Source: Fimbriimonadaceae bacterium
Lineage (GTDB): Bacteria > Armatimonadota > Fimbriimonadia > Fimbriimonadales > Fimbriimonadaceae
DNA: 64,000 nucleotides
Assembly (NCBI GenBank): GCA_019454105.1
Contig: CP075364.1
Coordinates: 995,362 to 1,059,361, forward strand
Direction of reading: 5' to 3'
Below are positions 1-8,300 of this stretch, in pieces. The notes below the pieces were generated by a model. It was not told where the DNA came from, did not search any database, and worked only from the letters and a program-made list of their open reading frames with translations. The position numbers and the translations under genes are program-made. Numbering within the stretch: position 1 is the first letter of the stretch; the number at the start of each line of letters is the position of its first letter.

Positions 1-318
1 TCGGGTCACGGTGGCCCATTCAGTCGTCGGATCAAAGTCGACCTTTGAACCGAGTTCCTCGAAGGCTCTGAGGGCGACAACTTTTGTGCCGTCGAACAGC
101 TTCGCGATCTCGGTGTCCTTGAGAGTCCGGCCCCCGACCGAAACAACCCTCGTCTTCGAGTCCCATTCGACGGGGTACCCGAGCCAACTCGCCGTTTCGC
201 GCAAAGGCGTGAACAGGACTCCCGGCTTCGAGGCGAAAGAGACTCCGTCGATGATCGACGGTTCTTGCCCCATGGGGACGATCGCCGACCCAGCAACCAA
301 GAGAGCGAACAAGCTCAT
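1..318 (-). CDS. Partial exported protein with copper-amine-oxidase-N-like domain
   Basis: The reading frame starts at an ATG at 318 and stays open to base 1, so 106 N-terminal residues are visible and the C-terminus lies outside the window. The protein begins with a short hydrophobic segment (LFALLVAGSAIV) that can act as a signal peptide. A stretch with the pattern of copper amine oxidase N-terminal ('stalk') repeats follows: TPLRETASWLGYPVEWD, then a VVSVGG turn, then VVALRAFEELGSKVDFD. In other bacteria this small alpha/beta module occurs in secreted proteins that bind the cell wall or dock other proteins. The catalytic partner, if any, is beyond the edge. It is divergent from the M24 peptidase gene. 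The family call rests on motif resemblance only. Confidence 0.6.
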   Translation of the reverse strand, partial: MSLFALLVAGSAIVPMGQEPSIIDGVSFASKPGVLFTPLRETASWLGYPVEWDSKTRVVSVGGRTLKDTEIAKLFDGTKVVALRAFEELGSKVDFDPTTEWATVTR

Positions 319-383
319 GACTCGTCATATTATGGTGACTCGCTTGACAATCCCCACTCAAGTTGGCCGTCCATACTGGATCC

Positions 384-1586
384 ATGAGTCTCTCCAAAGC
401 CCCCGCCGCACCGATCCAGACCGAAAAGCTCGCCCAAGCCGTGAGGCTTGTACGGGAGGCCGGGCTGGACGCCTGGCTCACCTTTGTACGCGAGACCGGG
501 GCCGGAAGCGACCCTGTCCTTCCTCTTGTTTGTGACAGCGGCCTTACTTGGCAGAGCGCGTTGATCGTAGCGGCCTCGGGTGAGCGGATCGCGGTGGTGG
601 GCAACTATGACGCTGAACCGCTCCAGGCTTCGGGGGTTTGGACTGAGGTCGTGCCCTATGTCCAGTCCATCCGTGAGCCGCTTCTGGCGGCCCTCGAACG
701 GACGGTCAGACCCGAAGGCAAGATCGGCGTCAATTTCTCCACTTCTGACGACAAGGCCGACGGCTTGACGCACGGTATGCGCCTCCTCTTGGACGGATAT
801 CTGGCCGGCACCCGATTGGCCGGGTCGATCGTTTCGGCCGAGCCCGTCGTCACCCGTCTGCGCGGAGAAAAGACTCGGACCGAGATCGAGAAGATCCGAG
901 GCGCCATCGCCCAAGGGGACCGAATCTTCTCCGAGATCGCCGGCTTTGCCAAAGTTGGGCGGTCCGAGCTGGAAGTGTTCGAGTTCGTCCACCGTCTGAT
1001 GGCAGAGCGCGGGTTGGGGTTCGCTTGGGACCCCAGCGGCGACCCGATCGTGAACTCGGGCCCTGACTCGATGATCGGCCATGGCAAACCTTCTTCCAGG
1101 ATCCAGATCTCGCCGGGACACGTGTTCCATGTGGACCTCGGTGTCGTCTCGGAGGGTTACAGTTCCGACGTTCAGCGGTGCTGGTTCGTCGGAGACTCGG
1201 TTCCCAACGATGTTCAGGAGGGCCTCGACGCCGTCAACCGCGCCATTACCGCCGCCGCCGAGGCGCTGCGGCCAGGAGTCTTGGGGCACGAGGTTGATGC
1301 CGTTGCCCGAGGCTCGATCGTCGCGAGCGGCTATCCGGAGTACCTCCATGCGGTTGGGCACCAAGTCGGGCGATTGGCCCACGACGGGGGTGCGGTGCTT
1401 GGGCCGCGATGGGAACGATATGGGAGCACCGTCACCACGCCGGTCAGACTGGGCGAGGTCTATACCCTGGAACTAGGCGTCACGTTGCCGGGCCGGGGAT
1501 ACCTCGGCATCGAGGAAATGGTGGTCGTCAAAGACTCGGGATGCGAGTTCCTCACCGTGCGGCAACAGGCGATGCCGGTTCTCTAA
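384..1586 (+). CDS. M24 family metallopeptidase (Xaa-Pro aminopeptidase/creatinase-like)
   Basis: A 400-residue protein with a creatinase-type N-terminal domain (about residues 1-160) and a C-terminal pita-bread M24 domain. All five expected metal ligands can be placed: Asp251 in HVDLG, Asp262 in SSDVQR, His326 in AVGHQ, Glu363 in TLELG and Glu377 in GIEEM. This supports an active two-metal peptidase that releases the N-terminal residue before proline, or a related dipeptidase. The ATG at 384 was chosen over an in-frame TTG at 363 because the intervening residues are not family-like. No signal peptide is seen, so it is probably cytoplasmic. Its 3' end overlaps the convergent E2 gene by 4 bases. 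The exact substrate cannot be told from sequence. Confidence 0.88.
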   Translation: MSLSKAPAAPIQTEKLAQAVRLVREAGLDAWLTFVRETGAGSDPVLPLVCDSGLTWQSALIVAASGERIAVVGNYDAEPLQASGVWTEVVPYVQSIREPLLAALERTVRPEGKIGVNFSTSDDKADGLTHGMRLLLDGYLAGTRLAGSIVSAEPVVTRLRGEKTRTEIEKIRGAIAQGDRIFSEIAGFAKVGRSELEVFEFVHRLMAERGLGFAWDPSGDPIVNSGPDSMIGHGKPSSRIQISPGHVFHVDLGVVSEGYSSDVQRCWFVGDSVPNDVQEGLDAVNRAITAAAEALRPGVLGHEVDAVARGSIVASGYPEYLHAVGHQVGRLAHDGGAVLGPRWERYGSTVTTPVRLGEVYTLELGVTLPGRGYLGIEEMVVVKDSGCEFLTVRQQAMPVL

Positions 1587-2812
1587 CTGAGAAGTCGGGT
1601 TGGGTTCTCCAGGAAGGACCGCACCGCGTTCACAAACTTAGCCCCGATGGCCCCGTCCACGACCCGATGGTCGAACGAACCGGTGATGTTCATCCGCCAG
1701 CGGACTTCAAGCTCGTCGCTGTCGGTGACCACGGGCTTGCGCCGGGCGCTGCTGATGGCCAGGATTCCTGCGTTGGGCGTGTTGACGATCGCCGCAAAGA
1801 CGTCCACGTCCAACATCCCCATATTGCTGATCGAAAAGGTCGATCCGGAGAGTTCGTCCAAGGAGAGCTTGTTCTCCCGGGCCCGACCCGCCAAGTCACG
1901 CACGCTTTGTGCGATCTGCCGAAGCGACAATTGGTCGGCGTTCTTAAGAACAGGCACGGTGAGGCCGTCATCCACCGCCACCGCGACCCCGATATGGACG
2001 CCCCCGTGCACCAGAACGTGGTCGCCGCCAAAGCTGGCGTTGACTTCGGGCATGGCCCTCAAGGCTCGGGCACAGGCCGCCACGACAAAGTCGTTCACGC
2101 TCACACTGCCGCTCTCCTCTTCTTTGAAGAAGTCGCGCAACGCCATGACCCGGTCCACATCGACCTCGACAGTCACATAAAAGTGCGGGGCCTCGCTCTT
2201 GGCCTGGTGCGTGCGCTGGGCCGTGATTCTTCGCAGTGGGGTCAAAGGAACCTTCCGATCTTCGGCCGAAGGAGCCAAGCTGACGATTTGGGGGGCGGTC
2301 GGGAGCTTCATGCCTTGCTGCTCGACCGCTGCCCGGACGTCCTTCTCAGTGACCCGTCCGCCAGGGCCCGTGCCCGCGACGGCACTGAGATCGACCCCAA
2401 GTTCGGTCGCGATCTTCCTGGCGAGCGGGCTCGCCTTGACCCGCGAATCGGAGGGAACGGTCGAAACGGAAACCTCAGCGGACTTGGCGGCGGGGGCAGC
2501 CGCCGCGGCGACGGGTTCGGCGACCTCGGCCGGCTTCGGGGCTGAGCCAGTGCCCCAGTTCTCGGGGAGCGACTCGCCGTTCTTCAAGATCGCGGCGATC
2601 GGCACCCCCACCGGAACGGTCTGGCCCGGCTCGATCAAGAACCCGGTCAAAGTTCCCGAACCGGGCGATTCGAGTTCCAAAGTCGCCTTGTCCGTCTGAA
2701 TCGTGCCGATCACCTCCCCAGACTTGACGGAGTCGCCTGGCTTCTTCAGCCACTCGACCAGGGTGCCTTCTTCCATTCCGTCGCCCATCTTGGGCATGAT
2801 CACTTCGGTCAT
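1583..2812 (-). CDS. Dihydrolipoamide acetyltransferase, E2 of pyruvate dehydrogenase complex
   Basis: A 409-residue 2-oxoacid dehydrogenase E2. One lipoyl domain fills residues 1-77 with the lipoyl-lysine Lys42 in QTDKATLE. An Ala/Pro-rich swinging linker follows, then a peripheral-subunit-binding domain (about 124-162: ASPLARKIATELGVDL...GPGGRVTEKDV), and then the catalytic acyltransferase domain ending in the HRVVDG motif with His382 and Asp386. It transfers the acetyl group from lipoamide to CoA. Pyruvate is the most likely substrate, but a branched-chain or 2-oxoglutarate E2 is not excluded. The start ATG overlaps the stop of the upstream micro-ORF (ATGA), with GAGGAAGG as ribosome binding site, which implies translational coupling. 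No E1 or E3 gene is in the window. Confidence 0.9.
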   Translation of the reverse strand: MTEVIMPKMGDGMEEGTLVEWLKKPGDSVKSGEVIGTIQTDKATLELESPGSGTLTGFLIEPGQTVPVGVPIAAILKNGESLPENWGTGSAPKPAEVAEPVAAAAAPAAKSAEVSVSTVPSDSRVKASPLARKIATELGVDLSAVAGTGPGGRVTEKDVRAAVEQQGMKLPTAPQIVSLAPSAEDRKVPLTPLRRITAQRTHQAKSEAPHFYVTVEVDVDRVMALRDFFKEEESGSVSVNDFVVAACARALRAMPEVNASFGGDHVLVHGGVHIGVAVAVDDGLTVPVLKNADQLSLRQIAQSVRDLAGRARENKLSLDELSGSTFSISNMGMLDVDVFAAIVNTPNAGILAISSARRKPVVTDSDELEVRWRMNITGSFDHRVVDGAIGAKFVNAVRSFLENPTRLLS

Positions 2813-2970
2813 TCGCCTTCCTCTGTTTGCAGAGCGACGTCCTTGTCGCCCGACAAGGATACCTGCGGCCCGTCGTCCGCCTCGGCTCTTGGGAACGAGT
2901 ATCGGTAGACCTTTCGGCCGTCAGGCAGAGAGAGGGTCTCTCGGACCAGTTCGATGGGGTCGTCCGTCAT
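2809..2970 (-). CDS. 53-residue acidic micro-protein between ROK kinase and E2
   Basis: This short frame encodes 53 residues, MTDDPIELVRETLSLPDGRK at the start and LQTEEGE at the end, strongly acidic and with no membrane segment. Three things support it as a gene. Its ATG overlaps the ROK kinase stop by one base (TGATG). A near-perfect Shine-Dalgarno GGGAGG lies 7 bases before the ATG. Its stop overlaps the E2 start (ATGA). The three genes therefore form one tightly coupled minus-strand unit. I do not recognise the sequence. The segment LPDGRKVYRYSFPRAE looks like a small beta hairpin. A role with the dehydrogenase complex is only suggested by position. Confidence 0.75.
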   Translation of the reverse strand: MTDDPIELVRETLSLPDGRKVYRYSFPRAEADDGPQVSLSGDKDVALQTEEGE

Positions 2971-3971
2971 CAAAGAACCTCCCAGGCCAAAGCCGCGCTT
3001 CCGAGGACGCCAGCATCGTCGATGCGCTCAGCAAGAACGATCCGGCAGTCTTGAAAAAGAGACGGGACGGCCACGTTTTCGGCTTCTTGCCGGGCGGGAT
3101 CCAAGAGCCACTTCCCTGCTTTCGCGATTTGGCCCCCGACGGCCAGAACGTCGGGCGCGAAAATGTTGATGAAGGTGCCGATTCCCGCGCCAAGGGCGCG
3201 ACCGACCTCGGCCCAGACCTCGATGGCCAAGGCATCGCCCTTTTCGGCGGCTTGCGACAAGTGCCAGGGCGTTACCTCGGCCAAGTCTGCGTCCACCATA
3301 TCCCGAACCATTGACGACCGGCCGCGCTGCAAGCGGTGCTGAGCCCGCCTCACAATGGAGTCTCGTTGGCAGTAAGCCTCCAGGGAGCCATAGCTGCCTG
3401 CGTTGCAGTCGAGCCCGCCAGCGGCGATGCAAGCATGGCCCAGTTCGGCCCCTCCGAGGTTGCCGCCCAGCATCAAGACTGGGCCGGTCGTCTTCCCTCC
3501 GACCGACCGAGGACCAAGCACGACCCCGCCACCGACACCTGTCCCAAGGGTCAACAAGACCAGGCAGTTGGCGGTGCCGCGTCCAGAACCATAGACGTAT
3601 TCGCCGAAGGCGGCGCAGTTGGCGTCGTTGCCCATCCGCACCGGAACCCCAAGCTCAGCCTCCAGAGGCTTTCGAAGAGCCACGTCGCGCCATGAGTGGA
3701 ACACCCCGTCCTTCTCGAATCCAAAATTGGGCGCCCACCGAACCATGCCGCCCTCGTCGTCCACATGGCCGGGGATCGCCAAACCGACGGCCCGGGGCGA
3801 ACCACCTGCCCGCCTGACGACGTCAACGAGGGCAGCAACCGTCGCTTCGACGCCTTCCTGGGCCCGGCTTGGCCCCTCAGCCCAATCGCCGACCGACTCG
3901 CCCGAACGATCAATGGCCTGTGCCCGGACGTTCGTCCCGCCCAAATCGACGCCGATCACGCAATCCGCCAT
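2970..3971 (-). CDS. ROK family sugar kinase (glucokinase-like)
   Basis: A 333-residue ROK-family protein. The N-terminal phosphate motif GVDLGGTNVRA, the NDANCAAFGE catalytic region (the Asp is the general base in the family) and the LTLGTGVGGGVVL phosphate-2 motif are all clear, so ATP-dependent phosphorylation of glucose or a related hexose is likely. The usual ROK zinc motif CxCGxxGCxE is degenerate here: the segment reads LDCNAGSYGSLE, keeping one of three cysteines, although the GHA histidine before it is kept. No DNA-binding helix-turn-helix precedes the kinase domain, so this is an enzyme and not a repressor. It is first in a coupled unit with the 53-residue micro-ORF and E2, and divergent from moxR. 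Confidence 0.88.
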   Translation of the reverse strand: MADCVIGVDLGGTNVRAQAIDRSGESVGDWAEGPSRAQEGVEATVAALVDVVRRAGGSPRAVGLAIPGHVDDEGGMVRWAPNFGFEKDGVFHSWRDVALRKPLEAELGVPVRMGNDANCAAFGEYVYGSGRGTANCLVLLTLGTGVGGGVVLGPRSVGGKTTGPVLMLGGNLGGAELGHACIAAGGLDCNAGSYGSLEAYCQRDSIVRRAQHRLQRGRSSMVRDMVDADLAEVTPWHLSQAAEKGDALAIEVWAEVGRALGAGIGTFINIFAPDVLAVGGQIAKAGKWLLDPARQEAENVAVPSLFQDCRIVLAERIDDAGVLGSAALAWEVL

Positions 3972-4045
3972 GAGTCTCGATTATGCTCAAGCCCAGGCTT
4001 GCGACCTTTTCGGAACCAGGCCGCGTATCAACACCATAGACACCC

Positions 4046-4053
4046 AAAGGAGG
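4046..4053 (+). promoter_or_regulatory. Ribosome binding site setting the moxR TTG start
   Basis: AAAGGAGG lies 8 bases before a TTG at 4062. The open frame extends upstream to 3696, but the upstream part overlaps the divergent ROK gene and is not family-like, while the MoxR family begins about here. This site decides the start. Confidence 0.8.
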
Positions 4054-4061
4054 GTGCCCTC

Positions 4062-5012
4062 TTGACCCCAGCCGAAGTCAGCCAGCTCGCATCCGCCCTC
4101 GTTTCTGAGATCAACCGTGCCATCGTCGGCAAGACAGACACTGTCGAACGGGCCGTGCTCACGCTCCTGTGCGAAGGGCATCTGCTGATCGAGGACGTCC
4201 CAGGAGTCGGAAAGACGACTCTGGCGAAGGCCCTCGCCAAGACGGTCGGCGGCGAGTTTCGTCGCATCCAGTTCACGCCCGACCTTCTGCCGAGCGACAT
4301 CACCGGAAGCAGCATTTTCAACCAAAACACCAACGAGTTCGAATTCCGGCCAGGGCCGCTTTTCGCCAACATCGTGCTCGTTGACGAGGTGAACCGGGCG
4401 ACGCCGAAGACCCAGAGCGCGCTACTGGAGGCGATGGAAGAGCGGCAAGTCTCCAGCGACGGCGTCACTCGGGCCCTTCCTCGCCCGTTCTTCGTGCTCG
4501 CGACTCAGAACAACATAGAAATGACGGGGACGTTTCCGTTGCCTGAAGCCCAACTCGACAGGTTCTTCGCCCGTGTTTCATTGGGCTATCCCGACCGTGA
4601 CTATGAAGCGCAAGTCTTGAAAGACCAGCAGGTCGTTCACCCGATCGACTCGCTCCGGCCAGTGGCCGGGCTCGACGAGGTCATGGCCGCCCAAGAAGCC
4701 GTCCGCACGGTCTTTGTCCACGACGCTGTCAGGGAGTACATCGTCGACGTGGTGCGCAGCACCCGTGAGAGCAGCCAGGTCACGCTTGGGGCTTCTCCTC
4801 GCGGTTCTCTTTACTTGATGCACGCGGCTCAAGCCAAAGCCGCCATGAAGGGCCAGGACTTCGTCCGTCCCGAGGACGTGAAGTGGTGCGCCCCGTTCGT
4901 CCTCGGCCACCGCCTGATCGTCCGGGGCGAGGTCCGCGCCAGGGGCGCCTCGGGCGACGATATCGTCAATCAGGCCCTGACTTCGGTTCCAGTGCCGCTT
5001 CCCGTCGCCTAG
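4062..5012 (+). CDS. MoxR family AAA+ ATPase
   Basis: A 316-residue AAA+ ATPase of the MoxR group. Walker A is DVPGVGKTT with Lys51, Walker B is VLVDEVNRA with Asp108-Glu109, and the ATQNN sensor-1 region and the lid domain with the PEAQLDRF signature follow. MoxR proteins act as chaperones that mature or assemble protein complexes, and they are typically encoded with DUF58 and transglutaminase-like proteins, as here. The TTG start follows the strong ribosome binding site at 4046. The gene opens a plus-strand operon: DUF58 follows 7 bases after the stop. The client protein is unknown. Confidence 0.92.
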   Translation: MTPAEVSQLASALVSEINRAIVGKTDTVERAVLTLLCEGHLLIEDVPGVGKTTLAKALAKTVGGEFRRIQFTPDLLPSDITGSSIFNQNTNEFEFRPGPLFANIVLVDEVNRATPKTQSALLEAMEERQVSSDGVTRALPRPFFVLATQNNIEMTGTFPLPEAQLDRFFARVSLGYPDRDYEAQVLKDQQVVHPIDSLRPVAGLDEVMAAQEAVRTVFVHDAVREYIVDVVRSTRESSQVTLGASPRGSLYLMHAAQAKAAMKGQDFVRPEDVKWCAPFVLGHRLIVRGEVRARGASGDDIVNQALTSVPVPLPVA

Positions 5013-5019
5013 CCACGCC

Positions 5020-6219
5020 ATGAACCGCTACGCCACGATCGCATTGACGGTCGCCAGTCTCTTCCTCATGGTCATGGCCGTGCTCGTGAACTCGGCCGCG
5101 CTGTTCATCATGACGGTGGCCGTGATCGCGACCCTGGGGGGATCGCGGCTGCAAGCTTGGCTGGCAGTGAGGGGCCTTCGAATCGAGCGCTCACTTCCTC
5201 CTGCGGTGAGCTTGGGAGACTTGACGACGGCCGAGTTCGTCGTTTGGAGCGAACGTCGATTGAAGCGACCGCTCGTGGTGATCGAGGACGACTTTCCCCC
5301 TCGGTTTCGGGTTTCCGACATGACCCCGACGTTGCCGGTCGCCCCCGCTTTCGACCAGCCAATCCGAACAAAATACACGTTTAGACCCATGCGGCGAGGG
5401 AGATATCGCTGGCATCGAGCCACGGTCTTTGGCACTGACGCCCTTGGGCTCGTCCGGCTCGAAAAGAGCTATGAGGCGAACCCGGTCGAGCTCACCGTCT
5501 ATCCGGTCGCCCTTCCCTTGCCGATCGAACTTCGGGCTGCCGCCGGATGGGGTACGAGCGAGCTCGACACGGGCAGCGTCCGTGGAGCCGGGCTCGAACC
5601 GCGCGGGATTCGCGAATATGTCCACGGTGACCCGCTGAGGCACGTCCATTGGCGATCCAGCGCCCGGTTGGGAAGGCTCATGGTCAAGGAGTTCGACACG
5701 GGTTCAGGAGTGAGCCTGGCGTTCTTCCTCCAACGCACCCAGGGAACCGAATTCGGGATCGACCAGCTTTCTACTTTCGAAGCGATGTGCGGGCACGCGC
5801 TCTATCTGGCAGAGGACGCCCTCGATCGAGGAGCGAACCTTTGGTTTCCGGCTTGGGAACCCAGGGAGAACCAACTGGCCCATCCCGAAGCGAGAAAGAG
5901 GACAGTGCGGGAGGTGCTCACGGACGCCTCCGCCGAGTCGTCCTCCAGGGTCGTCAACGACTTGGAAGCGGCGGGGCTCCGTTCCGGACAGACGGCTGTC
6001 GTCTTTTTGGCGGTCGAAGATCCAGGACTGACTGACTGGATCCACCAGCACGCCGACGTCAGGACGATCGTGCTCATCTACGACGTCGACCACTATCAGG
6101 GGGCCTCGTTGAGGCCTAGGAGCGTTCTCCGCGCGGCTGATCCAGACTCCATCGCTCGGCTCGAGCGGGCCGGCGCCCAAGTCCACATCACCCCCAAGGT
6201 GGATCCGATCCTGCTATGA
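5020..6219 (+). CDS. DUF58 domain membrane protein
   Basis: A 399-residue protein with two N-terminal transmembrane segments (about residues 5-22 and 24-42) and a soluble part carrying the DUF58 signature: REYVHGDPLRHVHWRSSARL followed by GRLMVKEFDTGSG. DUF58 proteins pair with MoxR ATPases and have a von Willebrand-like fold in their C-terminal half. The order MoxR - DUF58 - transglutaminase is the standard arrangement of this system, whose molecular job is not settled. The stop overlaps the next ATG (ATGA at 6216-6219), so translation is probably coupled. Confidence 0.88.
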   Translation: MNRYATIALTVASLFLMVMAVLVNSAALFIMTVAVIATLGGSRLQAWLAVRGLRIERSLPPAVSLGDLTTAEFVVWSERRLKRPLVVIEDDFPPRFRVSDMTPTLPVAPAFDQPIRTKYTFRPMRRGRYRWHRATVFGTDALGLVRLEKSYEANPVELTVYPVALPLPIELRAAAGWGTSELDTGSVRGAGLEPRGIREYVHGDPLRHVHWRSSARLGRLMVKEFDTGSGVSLAFFLQRTQGTEFGIDQLSTFEAMCGHALYLAEDALDRGANLWFPAWEPRENQLAHPEARKRTVREVLTDASAESSSRVVNDLEAAGLRSGQTAVVFLAVEDPGLTDWIHQHADVRTIVLIYDVDHYQGASLRPRSVLRAADPDSIARLERAGAQVHITPKVDPILL

Positions 6220-8300
6220 GACCCGAGCGCGGACCACTCGACCACCTTCTCGTCCTGTTGGGCTGCGGCTCTGCTGTCTATGCGGTCGGTATGAGCCTGG
6301 GCAAACCGGCCCTGGCGCACTATCTCGCCATCGCGGTGTTCTTTTCGCTCGCTACCGGCTACCTCCTCTCGGTGACGGCGGCAAAGTCTTGGCTCGGCAA
6401 GATCGATGGCTACGCTTGGGCGTTCCTCGCCATCGCCTCAGCCGGGCTCGTCTTGCCTTTGAACCAAGTGCTGCCGGACGACGGTGTCCCGTTCAACTTG
6501 ATGGCGGCCGGATGGCTCAGCTGGATGGTCATCCTCTGCGGGTTCGTCACCTGGAGAGACCAGACCCTTCTCTTCTTAAACCTCCCCAGCCTCGCCATGT
6601 TCGGGCTTGTCGGCACGTTCGACTATTGGCTCGGGATCGCATTCTTTTTCTTGTTCCTCGCATCGTCGGCGGTTCTCTACGCCCGGGTGCACTTCCGTAC
6701 GATGGCCGAGTCGGCCAAGGCTCTCGGGTCGCCGAGCGTGGATTTGTTGAGGAGGGACTCGTGGCGATGGGTGGCAGGCCCAGAGTGGGCGCTGGCCTCG
6801 GCCTTCGTCGTGATCCTCGTGAGCCTTGGGATCGCGCCTCTGCTGCAGTTCAGTCTGAGCGGGGTGACTTCGGCTGTGCGGACGAACATCTCCGACCAGG
6901 CGAGAGACCAGCGACGGGTGTCGGGACAAGACGTCCGGGCCGACCAACCCATCGGCACGGGCCCAGTCTCGCTCACCGAGGAGCCTGTGTTCGACGCGAA
7001 GGCCCCTGGCGTCACCCACCTCAGGACAAGGACGTTCGCCGTCTATGGCGGACGAGGGTGGTCCGCGACCCGACTGCGGGCCGAGCAAGCTTTTCTCGAC
7101 CCTCGAATCCTCACGCTGAGCCAGGACAGCCCGAGGGGTAGAGAAGGCGGCTACATGCCTTGGTCCGGTCCGGCACCTGCCGAACCGGTCGAAAGTTTCG
7201 GACGCAAGAAAGTCGAGCTGCGCCGGTTCCGGTTGACGCAACGGATCGTGCCCTCCCCGGGCCCGGTCTCGGAATTGATCACGAACAACCCCTCCCGGTT
7301 CACGTTCATGCCGACCGGCGCGGTCCGGCCCGAACCCCCGCTCCAAGCGGCCGACGAAGTCGCCTTGCTGGCTCAAGTGCCCGATATGTCGATCGACCCG
7401 GGGGAAGCTCGGGTTTTCGGGGCCACTGAGGAGTTCCAGAGCCTCTTGAGGATGTCGCACGGAATTCCCTATTCGGTCGTTCGATTCGCCCAGCGAGCCA
7501 CCGAAGGGGCGATGACAGACTACGAGAAGGTCATGCGGATCAAAGAGGCCGTCGAGAGGCGGGCGGTTTACAACCTCAAAGCCAAGCCCGTGCCTGCGGG
7601 CAACGACCCGGTGGCTTACTTCTTGGAAGAGTCCCGGGAAGGATATTGCGACCTTTTCGCCAGCGCAGTGGTCTTGTCAGCCCGGGCTCTCGGATTCCCG
7701 GCCCGCTACGCCACGGGATACTTGATCAACGAACGGCCGGCACGGGACGGGTTCGCCACTGTCCGATCGCGCGACGCACACGCTTGGGCCGAGGTCTACT
7801 TCGAGAACTGGGGCTGGACCGTGGTGGACGCCACAGAAGGGGCCCAAGCTGTCGAGGGAGCAGGACGTGGATCCGAGACCTCCGCTCTCGCCCAGGTCAA
7901 ATGGGAAGAGACCCTCAACCTCCTGATGAATGCAGTGATCGCGCTTGTGGCGGTCCTGGCGGCGGTGCTGTGGGTCAAGTCCACCAAGGAAGAGCGAACG
8001 GCCGCGGCCACAGGGCGAGCCGAGGCCAGCCGGGTTTATGCGGCTTTCCTCTCGGCGGTTCAAAGGGCTGTCAAGCGACCGAGGCGGTTCAGCCAGACCA
8101 CGACAGAGTACATTGAGGCTGTGGCAGAACAACTGGGCGAGCAGGAACGTCAGGCGAAGACACTGGCAGCGGCCTTGGACGACTGCCTCTTCGGTCCGGT
8201 TGAGCCCAACCGAGAGAAACTGCGCGACCTGAGAGAGGCGGTCAAGGTCTTTCGGGCCAACTTGTCCAAGCCAGGAGCTGCGCCGACTCATGCGGTTTGA
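6216..8300 (+). CDS. TgpA-like transglutaminase-domain membrane protein
   Basis: A 694-residue protein with about six N-terminal transmembrane segments (up to about residue 220), an extracytoplasmic transglutaminase core, another membrane segment (about 575-595) and a cytoplasmic DUF4129-like tail. The cysteine-protease-like triad is intact: Cys478 in EGYCDLFAS, His522 in SRDAHAWAEVYF and Asp538 in VVDATEG. The family (TgpA/YebA) is tied to cell-envelope functions, and several members are transglutaminases or peptidases. It overlaps DUF58 by 4 bases and the following holA by 11 bases. The substrate is unknown. Confidence 0.9.
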   Translation: MRPERGPLDHLLVLLGCGSAVYAVGMSLGKPALAHYLAIAVFFSLATGYLLSVTAAKSWLGKIDGYAWAFLAIASAGLVLPLNQVLPDDGVPFNLMAAGWLSWMVILCGFVTWRDQTLLFLNLPSLAMFGLVGTFDYWLGIAFFFLFLASSAVLYARVHFRTMAESAKALGSPSVDLLRRDSWRWVAGPEWALASAFVVILVSLGIAPLLQFSLSGVTSAVRTNISDQARDQRRVSGQDVRADQPIGTGPVSLTEEPVFDAKAPGVTHLRTRTFAVYGGRGWSATRLRAEQAFLDPRILTLSQDSPRGREGGYMPWSGPAPAEPVESFGRKKVELRRFRLTQRIVPSPGPVSELITNNPSRFTFMPTGAVRPEPPLQAADEVALLAQVPDMSIDPGEARVFGATEEFQSLLRMSHGIPYSVVRFAQRATEGAMTDYEKVMRIKEAVERRAVYNLKAKPVPAGNDPVAYFLEESREGYCDLFASAVVLSARALGFPARYATGYLINERPARDGFATVRSRDAHAWAEVYFENWGWTVVDATEGAQAVEGAGRGSETSALAQVKWEETLNLLMNAVIALVAVLAAVLWVKSTKEERTAAATGRAEASRVYAAFLSAVQRAVKRPRRFSQTTTEYIEAVAEQLGEQERQAKTLAAALDDCLFGPVEPNREKLRDLREAVKVFRANLSKPGAAPTHAV

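Noticed and set aside
330-1382. 350-residue minus-strand open frame antisense to the M24 peptidase
   Set aside because: It is a GC-rich shadow of the real gene on the plus strand and shows no family motif.
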